Assembly: GCA_963716925.1 (NCBI GenBank)
Contig: CAVQUX010000010.1
Location: forward strand, 1,426,001 to 1,490,000
Direction: 5' to 3'
Origin: DAISKN01 sp963716925
GTDB taxonomy: Bacteria > Acidobacteriota > Vicinamibacteria > Marinacidobacterales > SMYC01
Length of the DNA stretch: 64,000 nt
Shown here: positions 52,358 through 63,880 of the stretch, one piece after another
Layout: each line of letters starts with the position of its first letter
How positions within the stretch are numbered: position 1 is the first letter of the stretch
The notes under the pieces: model-generated
Told to the model about the DNA's origin: nothing
The model's input: the letters and a program-made list of their open reading frames with translations, nothing else
Databases searched by the model: none
Program-made: the position numbers and the translations under genes

Positions 52358-54100
52358 GTGGCGGACGACGTGGAAGAGACGCAATCCGAGCCCGGTGGAC
52401 GTCCGCTCGCCGGGTGGCGGGCGGTCTTTCCCCCGGCGCAGTGGCTCCCGCGATACCGCGGCCAGTGGTTGTCGAAGGACGTGGTGGCCGGAATCACGCT
52501 GGCCGCGTATGCCATTCCCGTCTCTCTCGCCTACGCCTCTCTCGCGGGGCTCCCTCCCGAGTACGGCATCTACGGCTACCTCGTGGGCGGACTCGGCTAC
52601 GCGCTCTTCGGAAGCTCCCGCCAGCTCGCGATAGGACCGACTTCGGCGATCTCGATGCTGGTGGGCGCCACCGTGGGAGGGATCGCTCTCGGCGATCCGG
52701 CCCGATGGGCGGACATCGCCGCCCTCACCGCTCTCGTTCTCGCCGTCATCAGCATCCTCGCGTTTCTACTCCGTCTCAGCAGCCTCGTGAGCTTCATCAG
52801 CGAGACCATCCTTCTGGGGTTCAAAGCCGGCGCGGCCTTCACCATCGCGATGACCCAACTTCCCAAGCTCTTCGGAGTCGCGGGGGGAGGGGAGCACTTC
52901 TTCGAGCGCGTCGTCAAACTCGCAGGCCAGCTTCCCGAGACCAACGTCGTCGTTCTCGGATTCGGGCTCGCCGCGCTGGGACTTCTTCTTCTAGGCGAAA
53001 AGGTCCTCCCGGGCCGGCCGGTGGCGCTCTTCGTGGTCGCGATGTCCATCGTGGCCCTTTCCGTGACGTCTCTGAGTGAGGCGGGCTTCAAGACGGTCGG
53101 TGAGCTTCCCCAGGGACTTCCGGATATCCACTGGCCGTCCCTTCGGCTGCGCGACGTCGATGGGGTCCTGCCTCTGGCGTTCGCCTGCTTTCTCCTCGGC
53201 TATATCGAGAGCGTTTCCGCGGCCCGCGCGCTCGCCCGGAAGAACGGCTACGAGATCGACCCGCGCCAGGAGCTTCTGGGGCTCGGCGCCGCCAATCTCT
53301 CCGCCGCGCTCGGTCAGGGGTATCCGATCGCCGGAGGTCTCTCTCAGTCGTCCGTCAACGACAAGGCGGGAGCGAAGACGCCGCTCGCTCTCGTCTTCGC
53401 TTCCGCCACCATCGCTCTGTGCCTTCTGTTCCTCACGGGTCTTCTCCGGAACCTGCCGACCGTGGTGCTCGCGTCGATCGTTCTTTTCGCGGTCAAGGGA
53501 CTCATCGATCTCCCCGAGCTCAAACGGCTTTTTCGCGTGAGCCGGTACGAGTTCGCGATCTCCATGGTCGCTTTCGTCGGCGTGCTTCTCCTGGGCATTC
53601 TCAAAGGAGTGCTACTGGCGTCGGTGGTGTCGATACTGATGCTTCTGAGGCGGGCCGCCCGCCCGCATGTCGCCTTCCTCGGCCGCATTCCGGGGACGAG
53701 TCGATACTCCGACCTGGAGCGCAACCCGGACAACGAGCGCGTGCCAGGAGCCGTGCTCTTCCGCGTCGAAGCGAGCGTGATGTATTTCAACGCCGAGAAC
53801 GTGCGCCAGGAGATCTGGAGGGAGATCCGCTCGCTCGACGAAAAGCCGCGCCTGGTGTTGGGGGACCTCTCGACGTCTCCTTATGTCGACGTCGCGGGAG
53901 CGCGGATGCTCCGGGAGCTGCACGATGAGCTGGCGGCGGCGGGCATCGCCCTCCGCCTCGCCGAGGCCCGCTCCGGTGTGCGCGACATGCTTCGCGCCGA
54001 GGGGCTCGAGGAGCGAGTCGGCTACTTCGGCCGCAGAGTCTCCGTCGATGACGTCCTGGAATCGTTCTTCGCGCCGGCCGAATCGATCCATTCCGGGTAG
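52358..54100 (+). CDS. SulP family anion transporter with STAS domain
   Basis: The 580 aa product starts at GTG. It shows the SulP signature WLSKDVVAGITLAAYAIPVSLAYASLAGLPPEYGIY (split: DVVAGITLAAYAIP and GLPPEYGIYGY), about 12 helices, and the conserved GxxxLSQSSVNDKAGAKTP. A C-terminal STAS domain follows from about residue 450 (GAVLFRVEASVMYFNAENV and the DLSTSPYVDVAGARML loop). SulP proteins move sulfate, bicarbonate or dicarboxylates by symport or exchange; the ion here is not clear. Its stop is 42 bp before the amidotransferase gene, so one operon through the response regulator is possible. Confidence 0.93.
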   Translation: MADDVEETQSEPGGRPLAGWRAVFPPAQWLPRYRGQWLSKDVVAGITLAAYAIPVSLAYASLAGLPPEYGIYGYLVGGLGYALFGSSRQLAIGPTSAISMLVGATVGGIALGDPARWADIAALTALVLAVISILAFLLRLSSLVSFISETILLGFKAGAAFTIAMTQLPKLFGVAGGGEHFFERVVKLAGQLPETNVVVLGFGLAALGLLLLGEKVLPGRPVALFVVAMSIVALSVTSLSEAGFKTVGELPQGLPDIHWPSLRLRDVDGVLPLAFACFLLGYIESVSAARALARKNGYEIDPRQELLGLGAANLSAALGQGYPIAGGLSQSSVNDKAGAKTPLALVFASATIALCLLFLTGLLRNLPTVVLASIVLFAVKGLIDLPELKRLFRVSRYEFAISMVAFVGVLLLGILKGVLLASVVSILMLLRRAARPHVAFLGRIPGTSRYSDLERNPDNERVPGAVLFRVEASVMYFNAENVRQEIWREIRSLDEKPRLVLGDLSTSPYVDVAGARMLRELHDELAAAGIALRLAEARSGVRDMLRAEGLEERVGYFGRRVSVDDVLESFFAPAESIHSG

Positions 54101-54141
54101 GGTTTGTGGCTTCGCATCGTTCGGTCTAGCATCTAGCCACT

Positions 54142-54966
54142 ATGTGTCGCTGGCTGGCCTATTCCGGGGCTCCCGTGCTCCTCGAAGAGCTTCTCTTCAA
54201 GCCCAAGCATTCGCTCATCGATCAGAGCATGAGCTCCCACTCTCCCGACACTCCGACCAACGGAGACGGTTTCGGCGTCGGCTGGTACGACCCGCGCGGG
54301 CGCGCGGGGCTCTTTCGGAGCATTCGCCCGGCGTGGAACGACTTCAACCTGCGGGAAATCTCCGCTCTGACGGAATCTTCTCTGTTCCTGGCGCACGTCC
54401 GGGCGACGTCCCAGGCCACGATCCAGGAAACGAACTGCCATCCTTTCCGCCACGGGCGCTGGCTCTTCGTCCACAACGGCGAAATCCTGGAGATCGAGAA
54501 GCTCCGTCGCGATCTGCTGTTCCGCATCGACCCTCCCCTGTTTCGCGAGGTGCAGGGAACGACGGACTCGGAGGTGATGTTCTTTCTCGCGCTAACGTTC
54601 GGGCTCGAGAGCGAGCCCATCGAAGCCGTTCAGCGGATGGCGGGTTTCGTCGAGGACGTCGCCCGGAAGAACGGGATCGCCGACCCGATCTGGATGACGT
54701 TGGGATTCAGCGACGGGCAGAAGCTGTACGCGGTGCGCTACGCGACCGACGGGGACGCCCCGACGCTCTATCACAGCCGGGCGATGGAGGATCTGTACCG
54801 GCTCAACCCGGCTCTTCGCGACCGTTTCTCCGCCGACGCCCGGGCGATCGTCTCCGAGCCCCCGGGTGACGTGGCAGCCGGTTGGAGCGAGATTCCCCAG
54901 AAAACGGTCGCGATCGTCGATCGAGGGGAAATCGAGTATCGTCGTTTCGAACCGCGCGTTCCCTGA
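54142..54966 (+). CDS. Class II glutamine amidotransferase-like protein
   Basis: The 274 aa product starts MCRWLAYSG, with the Ntn nucleophile Cys at position 2 after Met removal. It carries the amidotransferase pattern NGDGFGVGWYDPRG, LFLAHVRATSQ, NCHPFRHGRWLFVHNGEI and GTTDSEVMFFLAL, the YafJ/EgtC-type layout without a synthetase domain. It probably hydrolyses a gamma-glutamyl amide or glutamine; the acceptor is unknown. Its stop overlaps the start of the sensor kinase (TGATG), so the genes are coupled. That position is unusual for this enzyme family and hints at a signalling link, by inference only. Confidence 0.9.
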   Translation: MCRWLAYSGAPVLLEELLFKPKHSLIDQSMSSHSPDTPTNGDGFGVGWYDPRGRAGLFRSIRPAWNDFNLREISALTESSLFLAHVRATSQATIQETNCHPFRHGRWLFVHNGEILEIEKLRRDLLFRIDPPLFREVQGTTDSEVMFFLALTFGLESEPIEAVQRMAGFVEDVARKNGIADPIWMTLGFSDGQKLYAVRYATDGDAPTLYHSRAMEDLYRLNPALRDRFSADARAIVSEPPGDVAAGWSEIPQKTVAIVDRGEIEYRRFEPRVP

Positions 54967-56759
54967 TGCCCGGAAAACCGCGGCTCTCGAGGATTCGCGC
55001 ATTCGGTGTGGTCCTCGCTGGTTTCGCGTTCGTTCCTGCCGCGCCGGGCTCGGCGCAAGCGCCCCACAAGCGGGTGCTCGTACTGCACTCGTTCGGCCGG
55101 GACTTCGGCCCCTACGCCGAGGTAGCTTCCATTTTCCAGACGGAGCTGGCGCGGCTGTCGCCCGAGCCCGTGGAGTTCTACGAAGCAGCGGTCGAAACGG
55201 CGCGATTTGCCGAGCCCACGAACGAGGCCCCGCTCGTCGGGTATCTCGAAGCGCTGTTCTCGGAGCAGCGCATGGATCTCCTGGTCTCCATAGGAGGCCC
55301 GGCCGCGCAGTTCTGCCTCCGGCAGCGCGAACATCTCTTCCCATCGATTCCTCTGCTGGCGGCGGGCGTCGATGACCGGTGGGTCGGAGAAGTGTCCAAG
55401 GCGCACGACGCGGCGGCCGCCCCCATTGCGCTCGACCTCCCGGCGGTCGTTGAGAACATCCTTCGCGTCTTGCCCGACACCAAGGAGATCTACGTCGTGC
55501 TCGGAGGCTCACCCCTCAGCAAGCTCTGGCTCACGGAGACGAAACGGGAGTTTCAGCCCTTCTCCGAATCCGACAGAGTTCACTTCACCTGGACCAACGA
55601 ATGGTCGCTCGAGGAGTTGAAGAAGCGGATGGCGGATCTCCCGCCGCGGAGCGCGATCTTCTTCGGCGAGCTCAGCGTCGACGCCGCCGGCGTTCCTCAC
55701 GCGCGCTACACCGCGCTCGAAAGCCTTCGCGCCGTCGCGAACGCTCCGCTGTTCGCCCTGTTCGAATCACAGCTCGGTCGGGGTATCGTCGGCGGTCCGC
55801 TCGTCCCTTTGTCGAAGGCGGGTGAGCAGGCGGCGGCCGCCGCGCTCCGAATCCTCGATGGCGAACGCCCTGAAAATATCCTCGTGCCATCGGTGACCCC
55901 GACCGTCCTCGCGTACGACTACCGAGAGCTCGAGCGCTGGGGAATCCAGGAGGCCCTTCTTCCGACGGGCGCCAGAATCTCGTATCGCCATCCTTCTCTC
56001 TGGGACGAGTATCGTGAGCTTGTGTTGATAGGCCTCGCCGTCGTGGCCTTGCAGACAGCCCTCATCGGCGCACTGCTATTCAATCGTTCCGGGCGCCGGG
56101 TCGCGGAAGAAGAGGTCCGGGGACTCGCGCACCGCCTTCTTACCGCGCACGAGGACGAAAGAAGGCGGCTCGCCCGAGAGCTCCACGACGATCTCAGCCA
56201 GCGGCTCGCGCGTCTTTCGATCGACGCCGCCCGGGTGGAGCGGTCGCTCGCCGACTCGCCCGGCAAAGAGCACGCCCGAACCATGCGGGCCGATATTACG
56301 CGTCTCGGCGACGACGTCCATTCGCTCGCCTACCAGCTCCATCCCTCGGTGCTCGACGATCTCGGGTTGAACGAAGCGCTGAAGGTGGAATGCGAGCAGT
56401 TTTCCCGGAGGGAGTCGATTTCCGCGCGGTTGACGGCGTTCGATGCCCCCGCGGAGCTCCCCTCCGAGGTCTCGGTCTGCCTCTTCCGCATCGCCCAGGA
56501 GGCGCTGCGCAACGCGGCCCGGCACTCCCGCGGGAGCCACGTGAATCTCGCGGTCACGACCACGAACGGCAGCGTGCGAATGACGGTGAGCGACGACGGA
56601 GTCGGCTTCGTGGCGGCGCAGCGACGGGTCAGGAGCCTTGGCCATGCCAGCATGAGGGAGAGGGCGCGCCTTCTGGGCGGGACGCTCGAGATCGACAGCG
56701 CTCCCGGGCGCGGCACCACCGTTGACGTCTCGATGCCGCTGAGGGGGAGTTCCCCGTGA
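54966..56759 (+). CDS. Sensor histidine kinase with periplasmic ABC-type substrate-binding domain
   Basis: The 597 aa product has a signal (about 1-31), a periplasmic domain of ABC substrate-binding type (PF04392, about 35-330: KRVLVLHSFGRDFGPYAE, VSIGGPAAQFCL, ARYTALESLRA), one transmembrane helix near 350-372, and a HisKA_3/HATPase core. The phospho-acceptor His is about residue 407 in RELHDDLSQRLARLSIDAAR. The ATPase has QEALRNAARHS, SDDGVGF and GHASMRERARLLGG. The NarL-type partner overlaps it (GTGA). It should sense a small periplasmic ligand. Its operon ends next to palindrome copy d. Confidence 0.93.
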   Translation: MPGKPRLSRIRAFGVVLAGFAFVPAAPGSAQAPHKRVLVLHSFGRDFGPYAEVASIFQTELARLSPEPVEFYEAAVETARFAEPTNEAPLVGYLEALFSEQRMDLLVSIGGPAAQFCLRQREHLFPSIPLLAAGVDDRWVGEVSKAHDAAAAPIALDLPAVVENILRVLPDTKEIYVVLGGSPLSKLWLTETKREFQPFSESDRVHFTWTNEWSLEELKKRMADLPPRSAIFFGELSVDAAGVPHARYTALESLRAVANAPLFALFESQLGRGIVGGPLVPLSKAGEQAAAAALRILDGERPENILVPSVTPTVLAYDYRELERWGIQEALLPTGARISYRHPSLWDEYRELVLIGLAVVALQTALIGALLFNRSGRRVAEEEVRGLAHRLLTAHEDERRRLARELHDDLSQRLARLSIDAARVERSLADSPGKEHARTMRADITRLGDDVHSLAYQLHPSVLDDLGLNEALKVECEQFSRRESISARLTAFDAPAELPSEVSVCLFRIAQEALRNAARHSRGSHVNLAVTTTNGSVRMTVSDDGVGFVAAQRRVRSLGHASMRERARLLGGTLEIDSAPGRGTTVDVSMPLRGSSP

Positions 56760-57397
56760 GCCATCCCCGCATTTTGCTGGCCGACGATCACCGCATGGTG
56801 GCCGAAGGCCTGAAGGAGCTCCTGACCCCCGAGTTCGAGCTCCTTTCGATCGTCGAGGACGGCCGGACCCTGGTGGAAGAGGCGAAAAAGCTGCGGCCGG
56901 ACGTGATCGTGGCCGACATCTCCATGCCCCATCTCAATGGGATCGATGCGCTCGCGCAGCTGAAGAAGAACGATCCACGCGTCAAAGTGGTCTTCCTGAC
57001 CATGCACCGGGAAGTGGCCTACGCCAGACGCGCGCTCGAAGCGGGGGCCTTCGGATTCGTCTTGAAGCACTCCGCCCCCGATGAGCTGGTGATGGCGATT
57101 CGCGCGGCGTTGAACGGTCAGAAATACATCACCCCGGCTCTCGCCGGAGAGGTCTTCGATTCGATCCAGAACCACCCGGGCTCGTCGAACGACCCGGTGT
57201 CGTCGCTCACGCCCCGCCAGAGGGAGATCCTGCAGCTTCTGGCCGAGGGCAAGACCGCCAAGGAGATCTCGACCATCCTCGAGATCTCGACTCGTACGGT
57301 GGAGTTTCACAAGTACGAGATGATGCAGTCGGCCGGCATTCACACCAGCGCCGAGCTCGTCCATTTCGCCATAAAGCACGGTCTGGTCGAGATCTGA
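56756..57397 (+). CDS. NarL/FixJ-type response regulator
   Basis: The 213 aa product begins at GTG, overlapping the kinase stop. The receiver has DD at 10-11, phospho-Asp 54 in IVADISMPHLNG, Thr/Ser in VFLTMHRE and Lys near 104. The C-terminal LuxR/NarL HTH reads LTPRQREILQLLAEGKTAKEI, then ISTRTVEFHKYEMMQ with the DNA-reading helix. Such dimers bind short inverted repeats. The window holds five copies of a CTCGTA-N4-TACGAG dyad, one 31 bp after this gene, which makes it the leading candidate to bind them. Confidence 0.94.
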   Translation: MSHPRILLADDHRMVAEGLKELLTPEFELLSIVEDGRTLVEEAKKLRPDVIVADISMPHLNGIDALAQLKKNDPRVKVVFLTMHREVAYARRALEAGAFGFVLKHSAPDELVMAIRAALNGQKYITPALAGEVFDSIQNHPGSSNDPVSSLTPRQREILQLLAEGKTAKEISTILEISTRTVEFHKYEMMQSAGIHTSAELVHFAIKHGLVEI

Positions 57398-57427
57398 GCC
57401 GGCTGCCCGGTACAATCCTCCTCCCCT

Positions 57428-57445
57428 CCTCGTAGTTTTACGAGT
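57428..57445 (+). promoter_or_regulatory. Palindromic operator element, copy d
   Basis: CCTCGTAGTTTTACGAGT, perfect 6-bp arms, 30 bp downstream of the NarL-type regulator stop. GTCCGATAC follows after exactly 16 bases and CCGGTACAATCC precedes by about 20. It points toward the DUF2959 gene (start 57528), about 60 bp beyond the GTCCGATA block, so it probably marks that gene's promoter. Confidence 0.7.
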
Positions 57446-57527
57446 TACCCAGGGCGGCACCGTCCGATACCCTTGTGTGTCTCAGCAACAATTTATTTCT
57501 CAGCGTGCCAGGAAAGGAATGGAAACA

Positions 57528-58211
57528 ATGAAAGTCTCGAGATCATGGGGAGCGGGCTCGTTCGGGCTGGCGCTCTGGCTGGCGTCGGCTCTTGCGGCGC
57601 GAACCGCGGGGGCGCAGGCCATCTTCGGCTCGGATCCCGAAGGGTTGAAGCGGACCGACAGCCTCATCAAGAAGGCGGAGGAACTGGTCAAAGAAACAAC
57701 CTCCGCCCGGGAGCAGATCACAAAGACGCTCGATACCTACAACTCCATCTTCGCCAAGGACGTCAAGGACGTCCGGAAGGCGTACAAGGGGGTCGAGGGC
57801 GAAATCGGGAAGAGCGAGAAAAAGCGCGATGACGTGCGGATGAAGCTCGACGAGATGAAGATCGAAGCCGAGGCGTACTTCACCGGATGGCGCGAGAGCC
57901 TGGCGCAGATCGGAAACCCGGACCTGCGCAAGAAGAGCGAAGCGCGCATGGCGGCAACGCGCGGCCAGTTCGATGGCATCCTCAACGCGGTCCGCGAGGC
58001 CCGGGAGGCGTACGAGCCTTTCATGACCGGTCTGAAAGACCAGTGGACGTATCTCGGGCACGACCTGAACCCGAGCGGAATCTCGAGCCTGAAACCCGAC
58101 GCCGACAAGCTCAACGTCCAGGCGAAGGATTTGTTCGGGAAGATCGACGCGGGTACGAAGAAAGCCAACTCGTACATCGAGTCGCTGCGTGCGTCCCGGC
58201 CGGTGACCTAG
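57528..58211 (+). CDS. DUF2959-like secreted protein
   Basis: The 227 aa product has a signal peptide (GLALWLASALAARTAGAQA) and an all-helical mature part: RTDSLIKKAEELVKETTSA, DTYNSIFAKDVKDVRKAYKG, EIGKSEKKRDDVRMKLDEMK, FDGILNAVREAREAYEPFM. This long helical-hairpin pattern fits DUF2959 (PF11172), a family of unknown function in Gram-negative bacteria, usually periplasmic. ATG at 57528 is preferred (AGGAAAGGA 8 bp upstream). It is a single gene: a palindrome copy lies in front and an intrinsic terminator behind. Confidence 0.85.
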   Translation: MKVSRSWGAGSFGLALWLASALAARTAGAQAIFGSDPEGLKRTDSLIKKAEELVKETTSAREQITKTLDTYNSIFAKDVKDVRKAYKGVEGEIGKSEKKRDDVRMKLDEMKIEAEAYFTGWRESLAQIGNPDLRKKSEARMAATRGQFDGILNAVREAREAYEPFMTGLKDQWTYLGHDLNPSGISSLKPDADKLNVQAKDLFGKIDAGTKKANSYIESLRASRPVT

Positions 58212-58231
58212 TCCGGACGGTATTTACTCTG

Positions 58232-58266
58232 AGCTCCGGTCCGGTCGACCCGGGCCGGAGCTTTTC
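58232..58266 (+). terminator. Intrinsic terminator after the DUF2959 gene
   Basis: AGCTCCGG at 58232-58239 pairs with CCGGAGCT at 58255-58262, with inner GC pairs (CCGG and CCGGG) extending the stem, followed by TTTTCTGCT. It ends 20 bp after the DUF2959 stop. The dyad is symmetrical, so it may also serve the minus-strand gene ending at 58281. Confidence 0.8.
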
Positions 58267-58280
58267 TGCTCGAGTGGTCC

Positions 58281-58553
58281 CTACTCGCACGAGACTTCCG
58301 TCCAGCCCCGGCGGATGGTGGTGCCTCCGCAGTAGCTCTTGCCTTCCGCCATCGGATTGTTGAGGTAGGCCAGGATGCTCGCGCAGGTTTCGTCGCCCGC
58401 GGGCTGGACCTTGCAGGTCCCGGCGTACCCGGAGTTCTTGAAACAACAGGGCTTCTTGGACGGCTCGGACTGCAAGCGCTCTACTGGTCTTCCCCCGATG
58501 GCCAGCGTGGCCGCGGCGACGGCGGCGAGCAGCAGGACGCGATCGAGATTCAT
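58281..58553 (-). CDS. Small secreted cysteine-rich protein
   Basis: The 90 aa product has a signal peptide (LLLAAVAAATLAIGG) and a mature part with six cysteines in a close pattern: KKPCCFKNSGYAGTCKVQ, GDETCASILAYL, GKSYCGG and EVSCE. This suggests a disulfide-bonded periplasmic or secreted micro-protein. I do not recognise the family. ATG at 58553 has AGGAAGAGAC upstream. Reading leftward, palindrome copy e is 67 bp upstream and AGAATTTAC lies between, in the place of a promoter element, so it is probably a member of the same regulon. Confidence 0.72.
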   Translation of the reverse strand: MNLDRVLLLAAVAAATLAIGGRPVERLQSEPSKKPCCFKNSGYAGTCKVQPAGDETCASILAYLNNPMAEGKSYCGGTTIRRGWTEVSCE

Positions 58554-58619
58554 GTCTCTTCCTTTGAGCAAGTTGTAGTCTCTTCCCCAACGAGGGTACT
58601 CGTAAATTCTCCTCCTCGG

Positions 58620-58637
58620 CCTCGTAGTTTTACGAGT
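58620..58637. promoter_or_regulatory. Palindromic operator element, copy e
   Basis: CCTCGTAGTTTTACGAGT, perfect 6-bp arms, between the divergent Cys-rich protein gene (start 58553) and the lipoprotein-pta-nifJ cluster (start 58836). CTCCTTTACC stands 16 bases to the right, a weak match to GTCCGWTAG. On the left the plus strand has TCGTAAATTCT 20 bases away (minus: AGAATTTACGA), like the other copies. Confidence 0.68.
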
Positions 58638-58835
58638 TCCGTGGGTCCCCTTCCTCCTTTACCTTCGCCGCGATGATAGCATCGCAGCGGCTTCCTGCAC
58701 GTTGTGGGTGATCTGGCGCTCGTCTTCGCGTGCATCGCAGCGATTCCGCGATTTTCGGCGAGGCACGTGAATTGCAGTTGATAATCTCGAATGTCTCGAA
58801 TGTCTCGAGGGTCTTCGACGGAAGGAGTCATCGGC

Positions 58836-59282
58836 ATGGAAACGTCATTGAAAGTCGTCGGAAACTCGGGAAGCGCTTGCAGAAGCCGCGCTTCGACGGG
58901 GTGCGGCACTTTGTGCGCCTACTCCCAGCGCAAGCAAGGCTCCGGCAGAGCTCACGCGGAGAAAGCTCGGGCGCACCGTTCTCGGCGCCTCCGCGGGCGC
59001 GCTTCTCGCCGGCTGCGCCCAGGAGCAGCCTGCGCCGGCGCTCGCCGAGCCAGCCCCTGCGGCACCGGCCGCATCCGGTCTTTCTCCGGATCTCGCCGTG
59101 GTCCAGAAATCGAAGGGGCCGATCCTGACGGCGCTCGGTTGGGGCCTGAGAGGCTCCGTCCGACGGCAGCGGCCATGGTCGGCCCCGGCGCCCTGCTCTT
59201 CGCCACCGGTAGCTGCGACTTCGCGAGCGTGACGACGTTTCTCCACGGCGCGGACGGGATCCGCTGGAGCGAAGCCCACTAA
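58836..59282 (+). CDS. Tat/lipoprotein-like hypothetical protein, frame-broken
   Basis: An ATG with GGAAGGAG upstream starts METSLKVVGN. In the next frame the product continues ELTRRKLGRTVLGASAG and LLAGCAQEQ, a twin-arginine signal followed by a lipobox. A Pro/Ala linker, SGLSPDLAVVQ and a later stretch AAAMVGPGALLFATGSC, ending IRWSEAH, follow in the first frame again. At least two frame breaks (about 58910 and 59145-59160) are needed, so the product of about 147 aa is uncertain. The second part is not recognised. It ends 11 bp before the phosphotransacetylase gene, inside which many more breaks occur. Confidence 0.45.
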   Translation: METSLKVVGNSGSACRSRASTGCGTLCAYSQRKQGSGRAHAEKARAHRSRRLRGRASRRLRPGAACAGARRASPCGTGRIRSFSGSRRGPEIEGADPDGARLGPERLRPTAAAMVGPGALLFATGSCDFASVTTFLHGADGIRWSEAH

Positions 59283-59293
59283 GGAGGTTCACG

Positions 59294-60247
59294 ATGAATC
59301 CAGAGCCGGGCACGGGAAAATACGAACGGCTGCTCGAGAGGTGCACGCAGTCTCGAGCCGGTTCCGACCGCGGTTGCGCACCCCTGCGAGGCGACCGCGC
59401 TATCCGGAGCCGTCGAGGCGGCGGCGAAGAGGCTCATCGTGCCCATCCTGGTGGGTCCCGCGGCCAAGATCGCGGAGATCGCCACGCTCCGCGGAGATCG
59501 ATCTCGGCAACATCCGAGATCGTGGACGCTCCCGCACAGCCACGCGGCGGCGGCGAAGGCGGTGGAGCTGGTTCGGAAGGGCGAGGCGGAGCTCCTGATG
59601 AAAGGGAGCCTCCATACGGACGAGCTGCATGGCGGCGGTCGTCGCTCGCGAGGGGGGCCTGCGCACCGCGCGCCGCATCAGCCACGTGTTCGTCATGGAC
59701 GTTCCCACCTATCACAAGGTGCTGATCGTCACCGACGGCGCCATCAACATCGCTCCCACTCTGGAGGACAAGGTGGACATCTGCCAGAACGCCATCGATC
59801 TGGCCGTCGCCCTCGGCCTCGAGAAACCCAAGGTCGCGATCCTGGCCGCGGTCGAGACGGTGACCTCGAAGATGCCGGCCACCATCGACGCCGCCGCACT
59901 CTGCAAGATGGCCGAGCGCGGGCAGATCACCGGCGGCATCCTGGATGGGCCGCTCGCGTTCGACAACGCCATCAGCAGGGAGGCGGCCGAGACGAAGGGC
60001 ATCCGCTCGGAGGTCGCCGGCGATCCCGACATCCTGCTGGCGCCGGACCTCGAGGCCGGAAACATTCTGGCCAAGCAGCTCAGCTTCCTCGCCAACGCCG
60101 ACAGCGCGGGCCTCGTGCTCGGAGCCAGGGTGCCGATCATCCTCACCAGCCGGGCCGACAGCGTCCGGTCCCGGATCGCCAGCTGCGCGGTCGCCATGCT
60201 GGCGGCCCATGCGCGGCGCCAGACGACATCGAAAGGCGGGAAGGTGA
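59294..60247 (+). CDS. Phosphate acetyl/butyryltransferase, several frame breaks
   Basis: The reconstructed 315 aa product opens MNPEPGTGKYERLLERC. It continues in successive frames as LIVPILVGPAAKIAEIA, AEIDLGNI, IVDAPHSHAAAAKAVELV, RKGEAELLMKGSLHTDEL, RRISHVFVMDVPTYHKVLIV and ITGGILDGPLAFDNAIS, ending RSRIASCAVAMLAA. These are the PTA/PTB core motifs (PF01515) of the shorter, butyryltransferase-like type. Six single-base insertions (about 59356, 59485, 59520, 59530, 59632 and 60230) explain all frame changes and give an integral length. It converts acyl-CoA and phosphate to acyl phosphate. nifJ follows after 3 bp, so the pair could make acetyl phosphate from pyruvate. Confidence 0.82.
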
Positions 60248-60250
60248 CGC

Positions 60251-63876
<3,626 letters not shown>

Positions 63877-63880
<4 letters not shown>

